Assembly (NCBI GenBank): GCA_949825065.1
Contig: OX463848.1
Location: 30,323,549 to 30,387,548, forward strand
Reading direction: 5' to 3'
Source of the DNA: Odontocerum albicorne
Taxonomy: Eukaryota > Arthropoda > Insecta > Trichoptera > Odontoceridae
Length of the DNA stretch: 64,000 nt
Part shown: positions 33,090 to 46,900 of the stretch, piece by piece
Layout of the letters: every line of letters begins with the position of its first letter
How positions within the stretch are numbered: the stretch's first letter is position 1
The notes under the pieces: generated by a model
Seen by the model: the letters and a program-made list of their open reading frames with translations, nothing else
What the model was told of the DNA's origin: nothing
Databases searched by the model: none
Program-made: the position numbers and the translations under genes

Positions 33090-33900
33090 TTGTTTCTAAT
33101 AATCGTCAACACTATATTGTATCACCCAGAAAAAAGCAACAGATGGCATTGGGGTTTCTTTACAGCAGGTCTTCTTCCGAGCAGTTTACGGAGCACTGTA
33201 GATAAGCCATCAGGTGTGACATTGATTGAATGTCGCCGCACATGCATAGGAATCAGTCCTCCATTTGAGATTTTTTTTATTCACCCAAGTGGGTGCATAG
33301 GCGATTAAGAGACTCCACACAGCTCATGGTAGGTGGTGTCGTCCCACCGGCAGATACTCCCGACGACTGCAGCCATGTCCACAGGTTTTCAGTTCTAGGT
33401 CTCTAAGAATCAAGACCTTACTATCCGGAAACCCTTCGCGGCAGTTGTGGCTGGTCATAAAACTCCAGTGAGATCTCAGTCTTGACTGTTTGTATTTAAC
33501 TATACATAACGTGTTACTCACTCTTGCATGCAATATTGCGACATTAATGCTCAGCAGAACTGGAAGCAAACAGCAGCAGAAAGAGCCAAATGGCGTTGAA
33601 CTGTTGTTCCTAATTAGGGACCCAATAGAGAAAGAAGACACAGACAAGCATTGAAGCTCGTTGTCCTATATGCAACAGGATTTGCCTATCATAAATTAGC
33701 TTACATAGTCATCCCCAGTGGCACCAACATCAAGTACTCTGATCATCCACTTTGTATTGTGCTTTCTATTCTACTCATCACGGGTAATGAACATTCGTCA
33801 TATATCCAGCATACCTTAGATCACTTTAATGCTTTTAAGTTCCACTTGGGTACTACTGGATGAGTTGATGCATTTAAATATTGTCTTTGTTTTGACCTAT
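33090..33900. other. Unrecognised, less AT-rich block
   Basis: Several open frames of 70-107 codons occur on both strands (for example 33324-33647 minus), but I recognise no domain, splice pattern or element end. It could be part of an unidentified element. Confidence 0.3.
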
Positions 33901-33903
33901 GTA

Positions 33904-34070
33904 CAGTACCTGGCGGTAAATAATACACATTGTTTGTAGAGCATCGTCTCTGTCACACGATGCGCTAACAGTCCGGTCTGGTAACGACTGATAAATCGTG
34001 ACGGAACACGTGTATGAATGACAGAGACGACGCTCTACAAACGATGTGCATTACTTACTGCCGGGTACTG
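33904..34070. mobile_element. 167-bp MITE
   Basis: Inverted repeats of about 50 bp (CAGTACCTGGCGGTAAATAA on the left and CAGTACCCGGCAGTAAGTAA inverse on the right, extending through TTTGTAGAGC and TCGTCTCTGTCA) are flanked by TA (33902-33903, 34071-34072). Confidence 0.88.
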
Positions 34071-34349
34071 TAAGTGTATGTGGCGGGAGAAGAATTAAAA
34101 CATCTGGAACAAATTCTTTATAGAAGAAATAGATACTGGAAAATACAAATATATGGTTTGTAAACGTAGAAAGAAAAGCAACAAATATTTAAATTAAAAA
34201 TATATGGCATATGTTTAAGGTTTCTTGAAAAATAACAATATAAAACTATAACATATTATATTTGAGATTATAAAATTATAACAAATAAAGTATGATAGTG
34301 CCAATACAAAAATAATCAGTCTGAAGGATAGTCAAGAATAAGTAAAATA

Positions 34350-34660
34350 CCAGGTCTGTAAATATTAAACCGGAATTTGCTCATAGATGGCTCAAGTTGT
34401 CAATGTAGTGACTGTCAAGCCGCGTCATTGGTGCCTTTTTCTTGTGTTTACATTTGTCAAAGACTTTTTACTCACAACAATACAAGTTTAATACAACTAC
34501 ATATGTTTTCATAGCGTTGAACATGTCTGTTTTTGTGCCAGAAAACTACAATTTGCGGATAGCATTGATTTTCTATTACCATTTGAAGAAAACTGCTGCA
34601 GAATCGCATCGAATGCTTGTCGAAGCTTACGGTGAGCATGTTAAGAACAAACCACCCTAA
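34350..34660 (+). mobile_element. Mariner 5' fragment (CCAGGTCTGTAAATAT family)
   Basis: The left end CCAGGTCTGTAAATATTAAA follows TA and matches the mariner end at 61113. The transposase start at 34524 reads MSVFVPENYNLRIALIFYYH, then TAAESHRMLVEAYGEHV, before homology stops. Confidence 0.75.
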
Positions 34661-35010
34661 GAGCCGCTCGCAGACGTGCAAAATGTGCCGCAGAACTTTT
34701 GTTCTGCAGTCAAAAGACGTGGGACCCATTGAGCAGACTTCGTGACAGTCCTTTGTGATTATGGATTGAGTGCTCCCATAACTTATTCCTATCTCAGAAC
34801 AAATTTTGGAAACTGTCAAATGTCAGTCGCCTTCCAGAAGATAACGAATGGCGTTAATGTTCTGTTCAGTAATGCTCGTCCATGGGTGACGATCATGGCT
34901 CTCATTTTCATCCCCTTCACGGCGTTTCATGAACCACAAACCTCTCCAAACTGTGTCCTTGGCTACGAGTAATGTGCCCAAAGAATCGGGACGACTCGTC
35001 CAAGGCATAT
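34650..35010 (-). pseudogene. Mariner transposase fragment of a second family
   Basis: The minus strand reads HPWTSITEQNINAIRYLLEG, then TVSKICSEIGISYGSTQSII, the N-terminal helix-turn-helix half of a mariner. It abuts, in the opposite direction, the mariner fragment ending near 34660. Confidence 0.65.
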
Positions 35011-35029
35011 TCTCGACAATCTGTCGGTG

Positions 35030-35420
35030 ATTCTCAGTTCTTCGAGAATGGAGGCGTTAATTCATCGTGCTGTCCATGGAATTCATAACATTCTTCTCCA
35101 GCACCCCATTTCAAATGCATGTATTTTACATCTCACTTGCTCTCAGAGTCCAAGTCTCCGCGCCATACATAAATATTGCAAAGATGATACTAGGCGCATT
35201 TTCATTGTGATTCTGATAGTTCTACTCTTATAATATATATCTTTTCCAGCTTTGATATTGCATTTTTACTATTCCAACTCTTATTTTCACCTCAGCCTCG
35301 CACCCTCCACTGTTGGAAATACTGGCGCCTAAGTAAATAAAGTCAGTAACCACTTCCAGACCATGATTCACATTATTTGGTGGCAGTTTGTTACTGTGGT
35401 CTATTATCATATTTTTTAAA
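35030..35420 (-). pseudogene. LINE ORF2 C-terminal fragment
   Basis: The minus strand reads DHSNKLPPNNVNHGLEVVTD, FIYLGASISNSGGCEAEVKI, then after frameshifts YGAETWTL and EMGCWRRM. FxYLGxxIS and YGxETW are typical of LINE reverse transcriptase C-termini. Confidence 0.72.
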
Positions 35421-36186
35421 TAAAGAAATATTTTGAGAACATTTTGTCGATAAAAATTTTCATTAACTTGAAGACATTCATTAAAAAGCCAAAGCCCGAA
35501 GAATTATCACTAAATCCGAAGTCTTCAGGTCAAAATGATACTTTTGGTAATCCTAAACATATATTATGATAAGAAGCTATAAGTTTTATTGGTATGTATA
35601 TGTAAAAATTCGGATAAAAAAAAACACTGGTAATATATTTAATTTAATTATTTTTAAACAATCCCCATCCCAGTCCTGCCCATAAATTAAAAAATAACAT
35701 GACGGGTAAAATTAACAAAGCAACAAAAAAATAGTATAATACATCTTCCATTTTGACACAGTTCAAATTTATTTTATCATAAGCATATTGAGATCATATT
35801 GGCTTGTTTATATTATAACAAAAGTAACATTTCGTGGAAATAAAAATTAAGTTCAAGTAAAACGAAATTCACTTGGTTAAAATTGTTGATAAAAATATGA
35901 AACCAGGCTTTCACTTAACTATGGAGGAAATATCAAGCAGCACTTCAATGAATAATATTTGATATATTAAGTTCAATTTCAGATCAGCTTATTGAAGCTA
36001 TTTTACAAATACGATTAATTAATTTGATAGTTTTTTTAAAAAGTGGTTAGCATTTTGTCAATTAATCTGACATTTTGAAATTGCCAGGAAATTAATAAAG
36101 GTGGTTTGTGGGTTCCAACACTTATTTTTACGATTGTGAATACGAGGACTTCACGGTAAAATGAACACACGAAAAAACATACACAG

Positions 36187-36300
36187 TAAGTAGTCTCCCT
36201 TATCCGCGAGAGATTCATTCCAAGATCCTCAGTGCATGCCTGAAACAGCGAATATTACCGAACCCCAATTTTTTCACGAATTATAGTTAACTATTATAAG
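36187..36300 (+). repeat. Possible pogo/Tigger terminal fragment
   Basis: TAGTCTCCCTTATCCGCG followed by CAAGATCCTCAGTGCATGCC and CGAATATTACCGAACCC resembles known Tigger-type ends. No opposite end is seen. Confidence 0.35.
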
Positions 36301-36324
36301 ATAAGCAATTCCTTGTGATCATAT

Positions 36325-36722
36325 ATGATTGTCAGTTATCCTGTGGGGGGAAGATGCTTGTGCGTGTATTGGTTTATAGTGTGCAAGTCATTGCATTTCA
36401 GTAATTACACAGTCTTGAGGGATCAAACCTTAAGTTCCGATGATAAAGATATATGTTCTAAGACGATTACTCAGTTTTATCTGCTGGATCCTTTCGTTAG
36501 GCAGAGTTTTTTTACATGGTATTTTTTGCGATGCTTAATAGTGCTACAAGAATTTATGATCAGCATGATATAAGCTACATAAGGACATACATTCAAATGT
36601 AAAACGTTCTAAGTAAAAAAACTACTAGTTAGGAAGGGAATCTGACAGGAATCGAACTTAGGGCGCCGCTTGTTAAGTATGAATTCCATCCATTAGACCA
36701 TGGCTGCAGATTGTAAATTTTA
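36325..36722 (-). repeat. tRNA-headed SINE, family 1, copy a
   Basis: On the minus strand a tRNA-like head (CCATGGTCTAATGGATGG and, downstream, AGTTCGATTCC) is followed by a body of about 300 bp. The body matches the plus-strand copy at 48869-49262: TAGCTTATAT, CATAAATTCTTGTAG, TTAAGCATCGCAAAAA, AATGCAATGACTTGCA and CTGACAATCAT occur in the same order. Confidence 0.75.
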
Positions 36723-36729
36723 TGTAAAA

Positions 36730-37806
36730 TACAGCGTTATTTATATGGAAATATTTTTTTTATAAAAAATTACTTTTCTCAACATTTAAAGATAAAATTA
36801 AAGGTACCCTTAACACAAGCTAGATTAGGTGAAAATATACATCTTGAAAGAAGATACACGTTTCTTTTTTTAACTTTTATATTTTGTTTTAATTTGTAGT
36901 CTTCTAGATTTTAATTACGTTACACTTATCCTTTAAGGATCAGGACTCCATCGTCTGTACTTGGTTTTGCCACCTGATCCTTTCATGTATTAATTTGGTC
37001 TTTGTGCTTCACTGACTCCCTTATCGCACCGTTTCTCAATCTACTTTCCCTATGTAAGTCTAAGACAACCTACAGGACACTTTTCCTCCGAATATGCCAA
37101 AAGAGTCTACTTTGGCCGCCGTTCATTTAGTATTCAAATTAACTAATCTGAAACCTCTCAATATGGAGTATAAGATACTATGCACCGAGTGATTGATTTG
37201 ATTTTTTCCAATTAGATCCATTTACTTCGCTCTAACAATCTTTATTTCAACCGCCTGTATTTTTTTGCTAAGCATTCATAGTCAATGGCTGCGTATCAAC
37301 ATTAAACAATAGAATTCTAAATAAAAAGAACTCTAAATTAATATTTTTATCTACCAATAAAGTTAGCAACCTATCAATAAAGATAGTTTTTGAGTTGAAT
37401 AATCTAGTCATCTAAATCAATCATTTGTTTATTTTAATTATAAATAGTAGTCGTAAATACAATCATTTCAGTTAAAAGTGAACTGTTTCTCAGATTTTAG
37501 TATTTTTATATTATGCTGATTAACAAATTAAAAACATTCATTACTAAATTTGAGAGATAAATTTTCGTCATTATTATCACGATTGATTTTTTAAGTTTTT
37601 GAACTGAATTTTCTCTGTTGAAATACAGATGGCACTGATTGTAAGCTGACAAATCCGCGATGTATCGCGCTGCATGCTTGCATTTCACATTTTCTCGGAA
37701 AAACTTTTTTTGTTTTTGAGGCAGCGGTTATTATTTATAATCAATTATAAATGAATAGTTACAAATTGTATACAATTGTCACACATTCGATTAAACATTT
37801 ATAAAT
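36730..37806. other. Upstream region of the ZAD gene
   Basis: AT-rich with no recognised element. The 5' untranslated region and promoter of the ZAD gene must lie here or further left; no core promoter motif is convincing. Confidence 0.4.
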
Positions 37807-37959
37807 ATGTGTAATGTGCCACCGAAGTTTTACTCCGTGTGTCGCCTTTGTTTATCATTTTGTGGCGATAAATGCAGTGATGTCAAGTTATCTATTTTTG
37901 ACGGTGATAAGAACGAATCATATCTTCCCGAAAAGATAATGACGTGCCTCTCTTTAGTG
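37807..37959 (+). CDS. ZAD gene exon 1
   Basis: This encodes the initiator Met through MTCLSLV: the first zinc-ligand pair (CRLC) and the FDGD segment of the ZAD. Donor gtatgt, phase 0. Confidence 0.88.
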
Positions 37960-40900
37960 GTATGTTTGTATTTTGTTTATCTAATATTATTGTACTTTGA
38001 ATAAATGGATATAATAATATAACGATGTGAAAGTTTCTGGCAGGGGGTCTATTCTGATTGAGATTACGGATGCTGATAAGCGGAGCGCCATTATAACTTT
38101 CTCGCGGCTGTTGGGTATTTTCGCTTTGTGATATCATGTTACGGCCTACGCAATATCCTCATCATGTTCATGACTTCTCGATGACTAATAGTATTTTTTC
38201 ATTATGGACACAATTCTGTCATTAAATTCGGTAATGGTTCAACTATTACCTATGTAAAAGGTGAGACACTGAACTTTGAAACAAAGGATTATACTGAAAA
38301 GTTGGAATGTTGACTTTATTTTTTTATTTTGTAAACAAAATTTGAATAATATAAATAAAAATCTGTATCGAATTTTGTTTAATACTTTCTAATAACAAAC
38401 AAAGTGATCTCTAACTTTGTTTCTTTTTTACTTTTGATTAATTGATTTGAGATGTACTGTTCTCTGATCTAAATTTAGAAGTTGTAGTTGAAAACATAAA
38501 GAAAATATCACCATAATTTACTAGGCACTTAATATTCCCATTTTTTGAGGCCTATTTTCAGTTGTGCAATTTTATTTTAATTTAGTTCTTAATCATAAAA
38601 TATATACTATCATAACTGTAAATATGTATTTTTGGATCTTTCTTTATTTTTTATAATGTAGTATAGAATCACAAAATTGTGAATCATCCTACAGCACATA
38701 TTAAAAATTTTATAGACCTTTTTTGCTAAAAAAAAAACTATTAGCAAGCGGTCTCATACATCATTAACATCAAGTTTTGAATCCTCAGATTCTTTCAAAA
38801 CTCGTAATATTACTCCTTAGATGCATAAATGGGATCCCAATTGGTATATCAGCCTTCATAACTTTCACCTCTTTCCATGTTAAACTTTTGATCCATTTTA
38901 TATATCTGTAGTATTTAGTAGATTCCTGGTAAATGCAAAATTGTAAAATTTTACTATGTTTCTAAACATAAATTTTTTGAACAGTATTTCTTATTAATCA
39001 AAATCGGATATGGCATTTTGTGTACAGTTGATCAATTGACACACATTGATATAAATTGTGCAATATACTTTAAATTTTCTGAGAGATATAAAGTGTCAAA
39101 CAAAAGTTTTAAAATATAATTTTAAAGTTATCAGGATTGACCAAAGACCATAGAGATTATTGTATCACTCGAATTAATGTTAAGATTGTCATTCAAAATA
39201 TATAATTCTTTCAAGTTTAAGGCTTAGTTGGATAAGTGGTTTTTTTTTCACTTCAAAAGATTGCCAAAAGTTTTTAAATATTTAAAGCTCAAATTTGTTC
39301 TTTTTCCATTTAATAAATTCAATGAATATCAAAACTATGAATTTAAAATACAAAAATTTGTGTATACTTCAAATTTTAACAAACATATCTCTAAATGCTT
39401 AAAACACCGATGAATGAAATACCCTTTAATTGAAGAATATTTTTTCCATATTTATAATGGTTTCTAGTCTTAGTTTAATTTATCTTTTAAATGTACTAAT
39501 ATCTCAAAATAATGTCATGTTCCTTGTTAGACCCAAATGGCAATAATACCATCAACTTCTTTTTTTATTCAAGATACATTGATAAGTGGATACATTTACT
39601 AATCAAAATCACAAAAATTTTATGACTGAAAAATATTTTTAGCAATAAACAAGTACATCTAGTTTGGATGTAGAAATCGAAATGTGTTATACGATAACAA
39701 AAGTCATTTTGGAAAGATCACATTACGAATATAATTACGTGTTTTTTATGCAAGTTGACAGCATAAAGAATGTATTGAATAATCCACATACATAATCAAT
39801 CTTCTGTAAAAACAAGGAATGCATGAAACCTGTCAACCAAACATCACTACAACTTTGTAATAAATATCTTTATCTTAGATTGTGCAATCCTGTTTAATCT
39901 GCATTCAGTAAGAAAAATAAACCATATAATTCTGAAAAACATAGCTTGAAAACAAAAAGTAAACATACTTGAGAGTTAACAATAACAAAACATTAATAAC
40001 TGTGGGAAATTTGGTTTTAGTATAATCATAAAATGTGTATTACGAGTATATTTAAGTTATTTAATTTAAAAATTTATTCTTGGCCGAATCATCTATTTGG
40101 TTAATTTTTAAGCAAACTTCCACACTGAAGTCCTGCAAATTGCTGTGTGGGGCCTTGCACCTCCATAAAAATTATACAGGAAAAATACTCATAAAAATTA
40201 AATTATTTCCCTATACTAAATCATTTGTGTTCTTTGTATTATTCTTCAAAATCATCTGCGACATCAAAATTGTCTTATTTACATAAAAAAAAAGATTTTT
40301 ATGGCAAAGATGATTGCAAAAAACAAGGAAAAATGTAATGAAAAGCGTAAAAATAGATAATTCATTAAATATACAAACTGTGCTTACAAGTTTTTTGATA
40401 AAGATTTGAATCATGCAAATATGTAGATACTTAGGATAATCAGGATTCAAAGAAGTCAAAGATGTACGTAAGAAAAAAAAATGCCCATGCTAGTTCAGGA
40501 GTATTCCCCAGCGTCGATTTCAAACAGGTGACCTGAAGAAGTGTAGCGTATTCATTAGGTTTTTCATTCACCTCTATACTAAACTTTTCATTCTTATATT
40601 TTGCGATGGAAACTTTTTATTAAAACTAGGGTGTATACCCTATTAAAATAAATAAATTTTTCAACCTTTCTAAAAAAAATTTTGCTAATTTCTATCGATT
40701 CTAATTTGTAACTATTTCTGCAGGTGTCACGAACAGATCCGCTGCCTCATGTGGTGTGTGGGAGTTGTGTGGAAAAACTTGATGCTTTTTTCACATTTAG
40801 GGACCTGTCACATAAATCGGAGAAGGTTCTTGAGCAATTTCTAGCCTACACCAATTCACTCTCTGGTTCTCCTGAGGTCTGTATTGGTTTCGTATATACA

Positions 40901-43900
40901 TTCATGATAATAATTTTCTATTTAATTAAAATTTAGATCTTTAAAGAATAAGTTCCGTTACTTAGACTAACATTTCTGTCAAAATACAAAATTAACATGG
41001 AGACTAAAGGATTTCTGACAGGGATCTGCTGATGAGTACATATTAATAGAATTGTAAGATTTCATCATTACATTATAACTGAATGTATCAATGCAAAAAA
41101 ATACCCAACCCAAAAAACATATATTTTTTTAAATGCGATCAGTATAAGTTACATATTACGGAAATTAAGATGTTAAGATGGGCTAATATGTAATCTCAAC
41201 AATAAATACATCTGGGGATGCTTCAAGGTAATGCCAAATAGGGAAAATTTTCTGAGATGTTATGACCATATGATGAGAAGGGAGGATGATCACATGGTCA
41301 AATCTACTGTGAAAATGGATCGAGTTAAGAGGGTAAGGAAGAAGCCGCCATCTTGCACATAACTATCAACAGTGAAAAGCGGCACGAGGGGTCTAAATGT
41401 GAAGGTCTTTACTGTCCCAAGATTGTACCAATCTTATATGTATAAAAATGTTCATATCATGGTTAATTCTGCCTTCATTTCATACAAGACCTTACCATGT
41501 GCCATATTGTTAAATATGTAGAATGTTGTTTGGATGTATTTTCCAAATTTTCATCAAATATATAAAACGGGCTCATATGAGTTTCTTTGGACTCTGCAGT
41601 TTGAATTTGTATTTAAAAGTATATTATTACGATGATTTGTCAATCATATTACAACCTCCATGACCCAATTGGTAAGATACCTGTTTTTCAACCCGGGGAT
41701 TGCTGGCTGGATTTTTATTGGTACTCCGTTCCTGTTGCATATTAGTTCTTCTAAATTCTTTATGTTCTAAATTCTAATACCTAATATTACTGGTTAAGTC
41801 ACTGTCATCTCACTTCCTCTTCCCTTTCTCTCTCTCCCTGATGGTGCTACAGTCCAAGTCAGACCCTGACTTCCAGTCATGTCAGTCTTGTGTAGCCACC
41901 TCTCAGTGCTCCACATCCAAATACTCTCAGGCATCCTTCTTTCATCAGCCTAACGTAGTTTGCGCTTGTTCTACTGATACTCGTACTTCTTCCATCCGAG
42001 TGTCTATAGAGTATGTTTTTGGGAGTCGTGCCTCCTGCATTCATTGAATGTGTCCTATCCAGGTAAGTATCAGGAATTTCATAGGGTTTCTCCATTGAAT
42101 TTGTATATTTCTTTGTTGTGTTTTATCCATAATTCCTCTTCATTAATTGTCGCATAGAACTTTCGTAATTTTTTTCTTTCAAATATGTCCGAGAATTCTG
42201 CAGTTTCTACTAGTCATATATGCAGAATAACTGTACCAATTAAAATTTCATACATCTTAAGTTTAGTGTTTTGATGGGACATTCCTTGATTTAATGCTGG
42301 CAACAAAGATTGGGAATAATTTAGAGAATTTAGGCACTCTAATTCTTTTTGTTAATTTATAACTCAGTTATTTGAATCAGACCTTTTATCATAATATGGA
42401 AGAAGAAAAGAATAATTATTTTGAAATTATTAACGGTTTGAAGGAGAATCACACAAATTGAAAATAAATCATATTCAACATTGTACAATATTCTAATTGT
42501 TATTACTAAATCTGGCAACCAATGACAATGATTGAAATAAAATGGATGAAAAAGATATACTTGTTCAATCTTTGCCAGTAGTCCTTCAAAGTGGAAATAA
42601 TAAATTTGCTATACCTTTTTTCTCCAATCCTTTCAATATGTATGTATTCAGTTTTTTTGTGAAAAAATAGTCCGTTGAAATATTAAAGAAAAAATTGAGT
42701 TTATTAAACTTACACTAACGAAAAAATCACAGGTAACATAAAGGAAATAGATCGGCACCACGATCATTGATAGATTGGTGCATTGGTTAAATGAAGTAAT
42801 TGAGAGAATTTTGAGAAAACTTCAGTCTTTTATTTCACATAAATTGTATTTTCTGTGTAAAATTGTCATTCAATATTTTTTTTGTTGAATCTTATAATTA
42901 TATTAGTTTTTGTAATTTATTTTTATCAAACACTGTTTATTCCACTTTTTTATAATGGTATAACCCTACCGGTTTCAAGGTTTTCACCTCATCTTCAGGG
43001 GAGCATAAACAAGACTAAATTCTGTTCGAACTGGTACCGATATACACGCTTCAACGGTTGGGGGCTGAGGGGTGAGGGAGGCATGAGACGATTTCGGCCA
43101 AGAGCGGAGAGATTTTTAGGATATAACTGTTCACCAGATGTTCGGATCGATGTACTGACTTAGAAATTTCTAGGGCCTCTAATCTGTACAATTTATTCCC
43201 GTTACTACTGATATGTAAGAATTTGGCATCATCGATAGAAAAAGAATGGTTTTCACGGTGACAATGATTAGCCATTTCAGAATAAATTAGAGGATTTGTG
43301 TTCACGAAATCTCTTTTCAAAAGATCTTCCTGTCTTTCCTATATAGAAATTATCACAGTCAGCAAATAAAAGTTTATACACACCACTGTTGCCAAGTATT
43401 CCATTTTTGCCTTTCCCATTAAATAAGAGTTTCCAGAAATTAAAATTAGTGTAAAAAGCTGGCTTTATGTGACTTTGGACTAATTTTAATCTCCGCTTTT
43501 TACACTGCCGCCTTAACAAATCCTCTAATTTATTCTGAAATGGCTAATCATTGTCACCGTGAAAATCATACTTTTTTTATCGATGGTGCCAAATTCTTAC
43601 ATATCAGTAGTAACGGGAATAAATTGGACAGATTAGAGGCCCTAGAAATTTCTAAGTCAGTACATCGATCCGAACATCTGGTGAACAGTTATATCCCAAA
43701 AATCTCTCCGCTCTTGGCCGAAATCATCCCATGCCTCCCTCACCCCTCAGCCCCAACCGTTGAAGCGTGTATGTAGGGTTATACCGTTACAAAAAAGTGG
43801 AATAAACAGTGTTTGATAAAAATAAATTACAATGTTTTTAAACCTCTACAATGTTAATGCCTTAACTATAAACAACATATATTAGTTTATATTATATCCT

Positions 43901-46900
43901 ATGTTGTTCTTATGTATGAAGAGTTGTGTATCTAACAGGCAGGTCCACAATCTTCTTAAATTTATTTCTAATATAACTAACATAGCAGCCTATACATAAA
44001 CCTATGACCACTACTGCAGTGACGAAGGCTAATGCGACAAAAACTCCACTAGATCTGTGACTTATACTGTTTATCGAGTAAGGGGAATGCACCGTTATAT
44101 TTTGGTTCAACTCCATTTGTGTGCACATTGTTTCTGGATTCAGTTCACCTAGACGTATTCCACTGAATTTTAATGGTGTCATACATCTAGAAAAAGAAAG
44201 AGTCGTGAGCAAAATTTTCTAAGCTAGTTTATATGTAAAAAAAATGAAAAACTATCTGCGTTCTGATAGTTGTCAGGTAAAAGTATGTTTGCATGTTCTC
44301 TGTGAAGATCTGCATGCCCTAGTGGGCTGGGTTCCTGATTGTCAAAAAACAAAAAATGTCCCAGTCTGGTTCAAACATTCAGGTCATTTACAGTCCATTA
44401 TTTATTTACATTAACAGTAATAATTCTACTAAATTGTAAAATATCAGAAAGTAATATAAAACATTGCTTTATCTTAGACAATGTTGGCGTTAAGACCAGC
44501 ACCACCTTGAAAGCAAACATGGAAAAGAAAGTATTTGAATAGTTTACAAATATAAATTTTTGGAAATTGAAAAATTGGAAAGTAATGGTGGGTGTGATAA
44601 GGGGGGATTACATGTAATAATCTTTCAAATTTACATACGAGGTTTGTACGGTAATTATCCGATCTTATACTACAATAAAAGTAACTACCCTAGAGCAATA
44701 ACACCTCGATCCCCTTCAAAGCACTCATTTTGGGAAGCTGCAACCTTTTTATAGCACTCCTATTTCCCAAAGGTTTTCAAACATAGTTTTTGGAAAAGTC
44801 TGGAGCTACCTCTTCACGACCTGCTTGATTGATGTCAAGGTTTTCTTCCAACTCATACAGTTGAAATGATTTTCATGAATTAATTACAGTTGGTATAAAT
44901 TGCACATATTTCAAGTGTTTTGGTTGATTGATGCAAATAACTGAATTGTGGCCGAAATAAATTCGTACTCTTCCTAATCATTTTATTGTTTCTGCATTCG
45001 AATGTCCCAAGATTTTTGATAAAATATGCAAATTTGTTTCTCAACACATTCTGTAATTGTGAAGAAATCTGAAATGCGACTAACACTGGTTTAGTACCCT
45101 CATAGTAGTGTGTATCAATACCAAATGAATAGCTCCAGGGTGATGCAGCTAAGCACGCTTGCACACTAAGGTTCCCTCTGAAAGACCCCAAAATTTTATT
45201 GCAAATGCATAACCAGTTGGGGAGATATTGTCATTGGTCACATAAATACCGAACAAACTTCATATTTACCTTGCTGGTGAATTTGGTGGTATTTTATTAC
45301 TTATTCCATTTTTCGCAATATTCATTGCCATCTTGCAATCACAGTTCCACGGATTTGACTCCAAATTTATAGTAACCAACTTATTCCACGGAACTAGGTC
45401 TTCAGGCAAGGATTCTAAGTTGTTGCCTCGAAGATTGAGCTATAATACAAGAAAATGAAGGATTATATTGTAATCTAAATATTGTTAATTATTTTAACAG
45501 AATTATATAATCAATTGACATTTTTTTTAATTACAGCTTAAAAATTACCTCTTGAATTGGCCAATTTTCTTTCAATTCTAAAAATGCATCATGATTGATT
45601 TCTTGTAAATTGGGATTGTGACAGAGGTGGAGTCTCTTTAAACTGAGTACTTGGGAAAATGTTCCAGATTTTACGCTTTTCAATGAATCCATTGTGCCAA
45701 TTTCCAAAAATTCTAATCTCCACAGTCCTAAAAATGAAAAATGACTGATTTTAACATTAATAATCACATTTAAAGAATTTTATAAAAGTTTATTTTTTAT
45801 AATCACACAGTTTAATATGAATATATATTTTCAATTCACTTTTATATTTGTTTAAAACTTGAGAAAATTAGCAACAAACAACATTTGATAAACTTTCGTT
45901 TTTTATTTACAAATTGTGACGTGCATATGTGCCATTATGACATTTCCCTGTTCAGATAAGCAGAAAAAACAGCGCCAAACTTTTATATCACAACAAACTT
46001 CCTTCACCTTCTCCATATCCATACATTTCATAAAAAAATTAAACATCTTCAACTGTTTTTGATGTCTCCTTTAACCTTGTATCCCCTCTAGGGGTGGTGG
46101 AAACAGCAGTGGTTACTGGTACGCTGTAATAAGTGTTCAAGTGAAACACACGTGCATGTCGAGTATTCTGTTCATTGTTTACTTGTTATTCTACTTGAAA
46201 CCAAAGAATTTGTCATATATCTAACAACAAAAATTGATTTTAATATTTCGAAAAATACTATCGATCGAATAAAATAATACAAAAGCCTGCTATTTTCTAA
46301 ATTAATATTGTGTTAAAACGGTGAATAAAAGAATGATCAATGCAATCTTTTTTGCATAGTTTATATTGAATGAATTCAGGACTGAATAAATGACATATAC
46401 AGGAAAACGGTTATTCTACCAATCATCGTTAGAGATTTCATATTTAATTTCATCAATTTATTTATTGTACAATAAGTAAAAAGGGTTAAAATGAATAACT
46501 TACCTAGAAAACTATTCTCATTCAATTCTTCGATTTTGTTATTATTAATTTTTAGACTTTGTAGTGATACAGCAACTGCTCCTATGGACTCGGGTACTGT
46601 TGTGAATTTATTTCCCGATAAATTAAGTTTCCTAAGTGATTTAGTGTTTTTCATAATACTCTCTGGTAAATGCTTTATTCCAGTGTAAGATAAATCTAAA
46701 TCCTATTTAAAATAGGGGTCAATTTTAAATTATCTGAGCAAAAATAATTAATATGACAAATTACAAATAGGTTCACAAATTATTTCACTTTTGGGAATAT
46801 TCAACGTGCAATTTTGTTCCAGATAATATATAGGAAAAGTTCACAGAAGTTATGAATTATACAATGGTACATTATTGTTGGCTCTCTATGCTATCACTAG

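Noticed and set aside
33324..33647. 107-codon minus-strand frame as a gene
   Set aside because: No recognisable domain, no splice partners and opposing frames of similar length; left as unrecognised.
36625..36722. Possible tRNA gene (minus strand)
   Set aside because: A and B boxes are present but I see no acceptor-stem pairing or clear anticodon arm, and a long shared body follows, so it is a SINE head.
42882..43163. 93-codon plus-strand frame
   Set aside because: It is the opposite strand of the Penelope-like tail and C-terminus.
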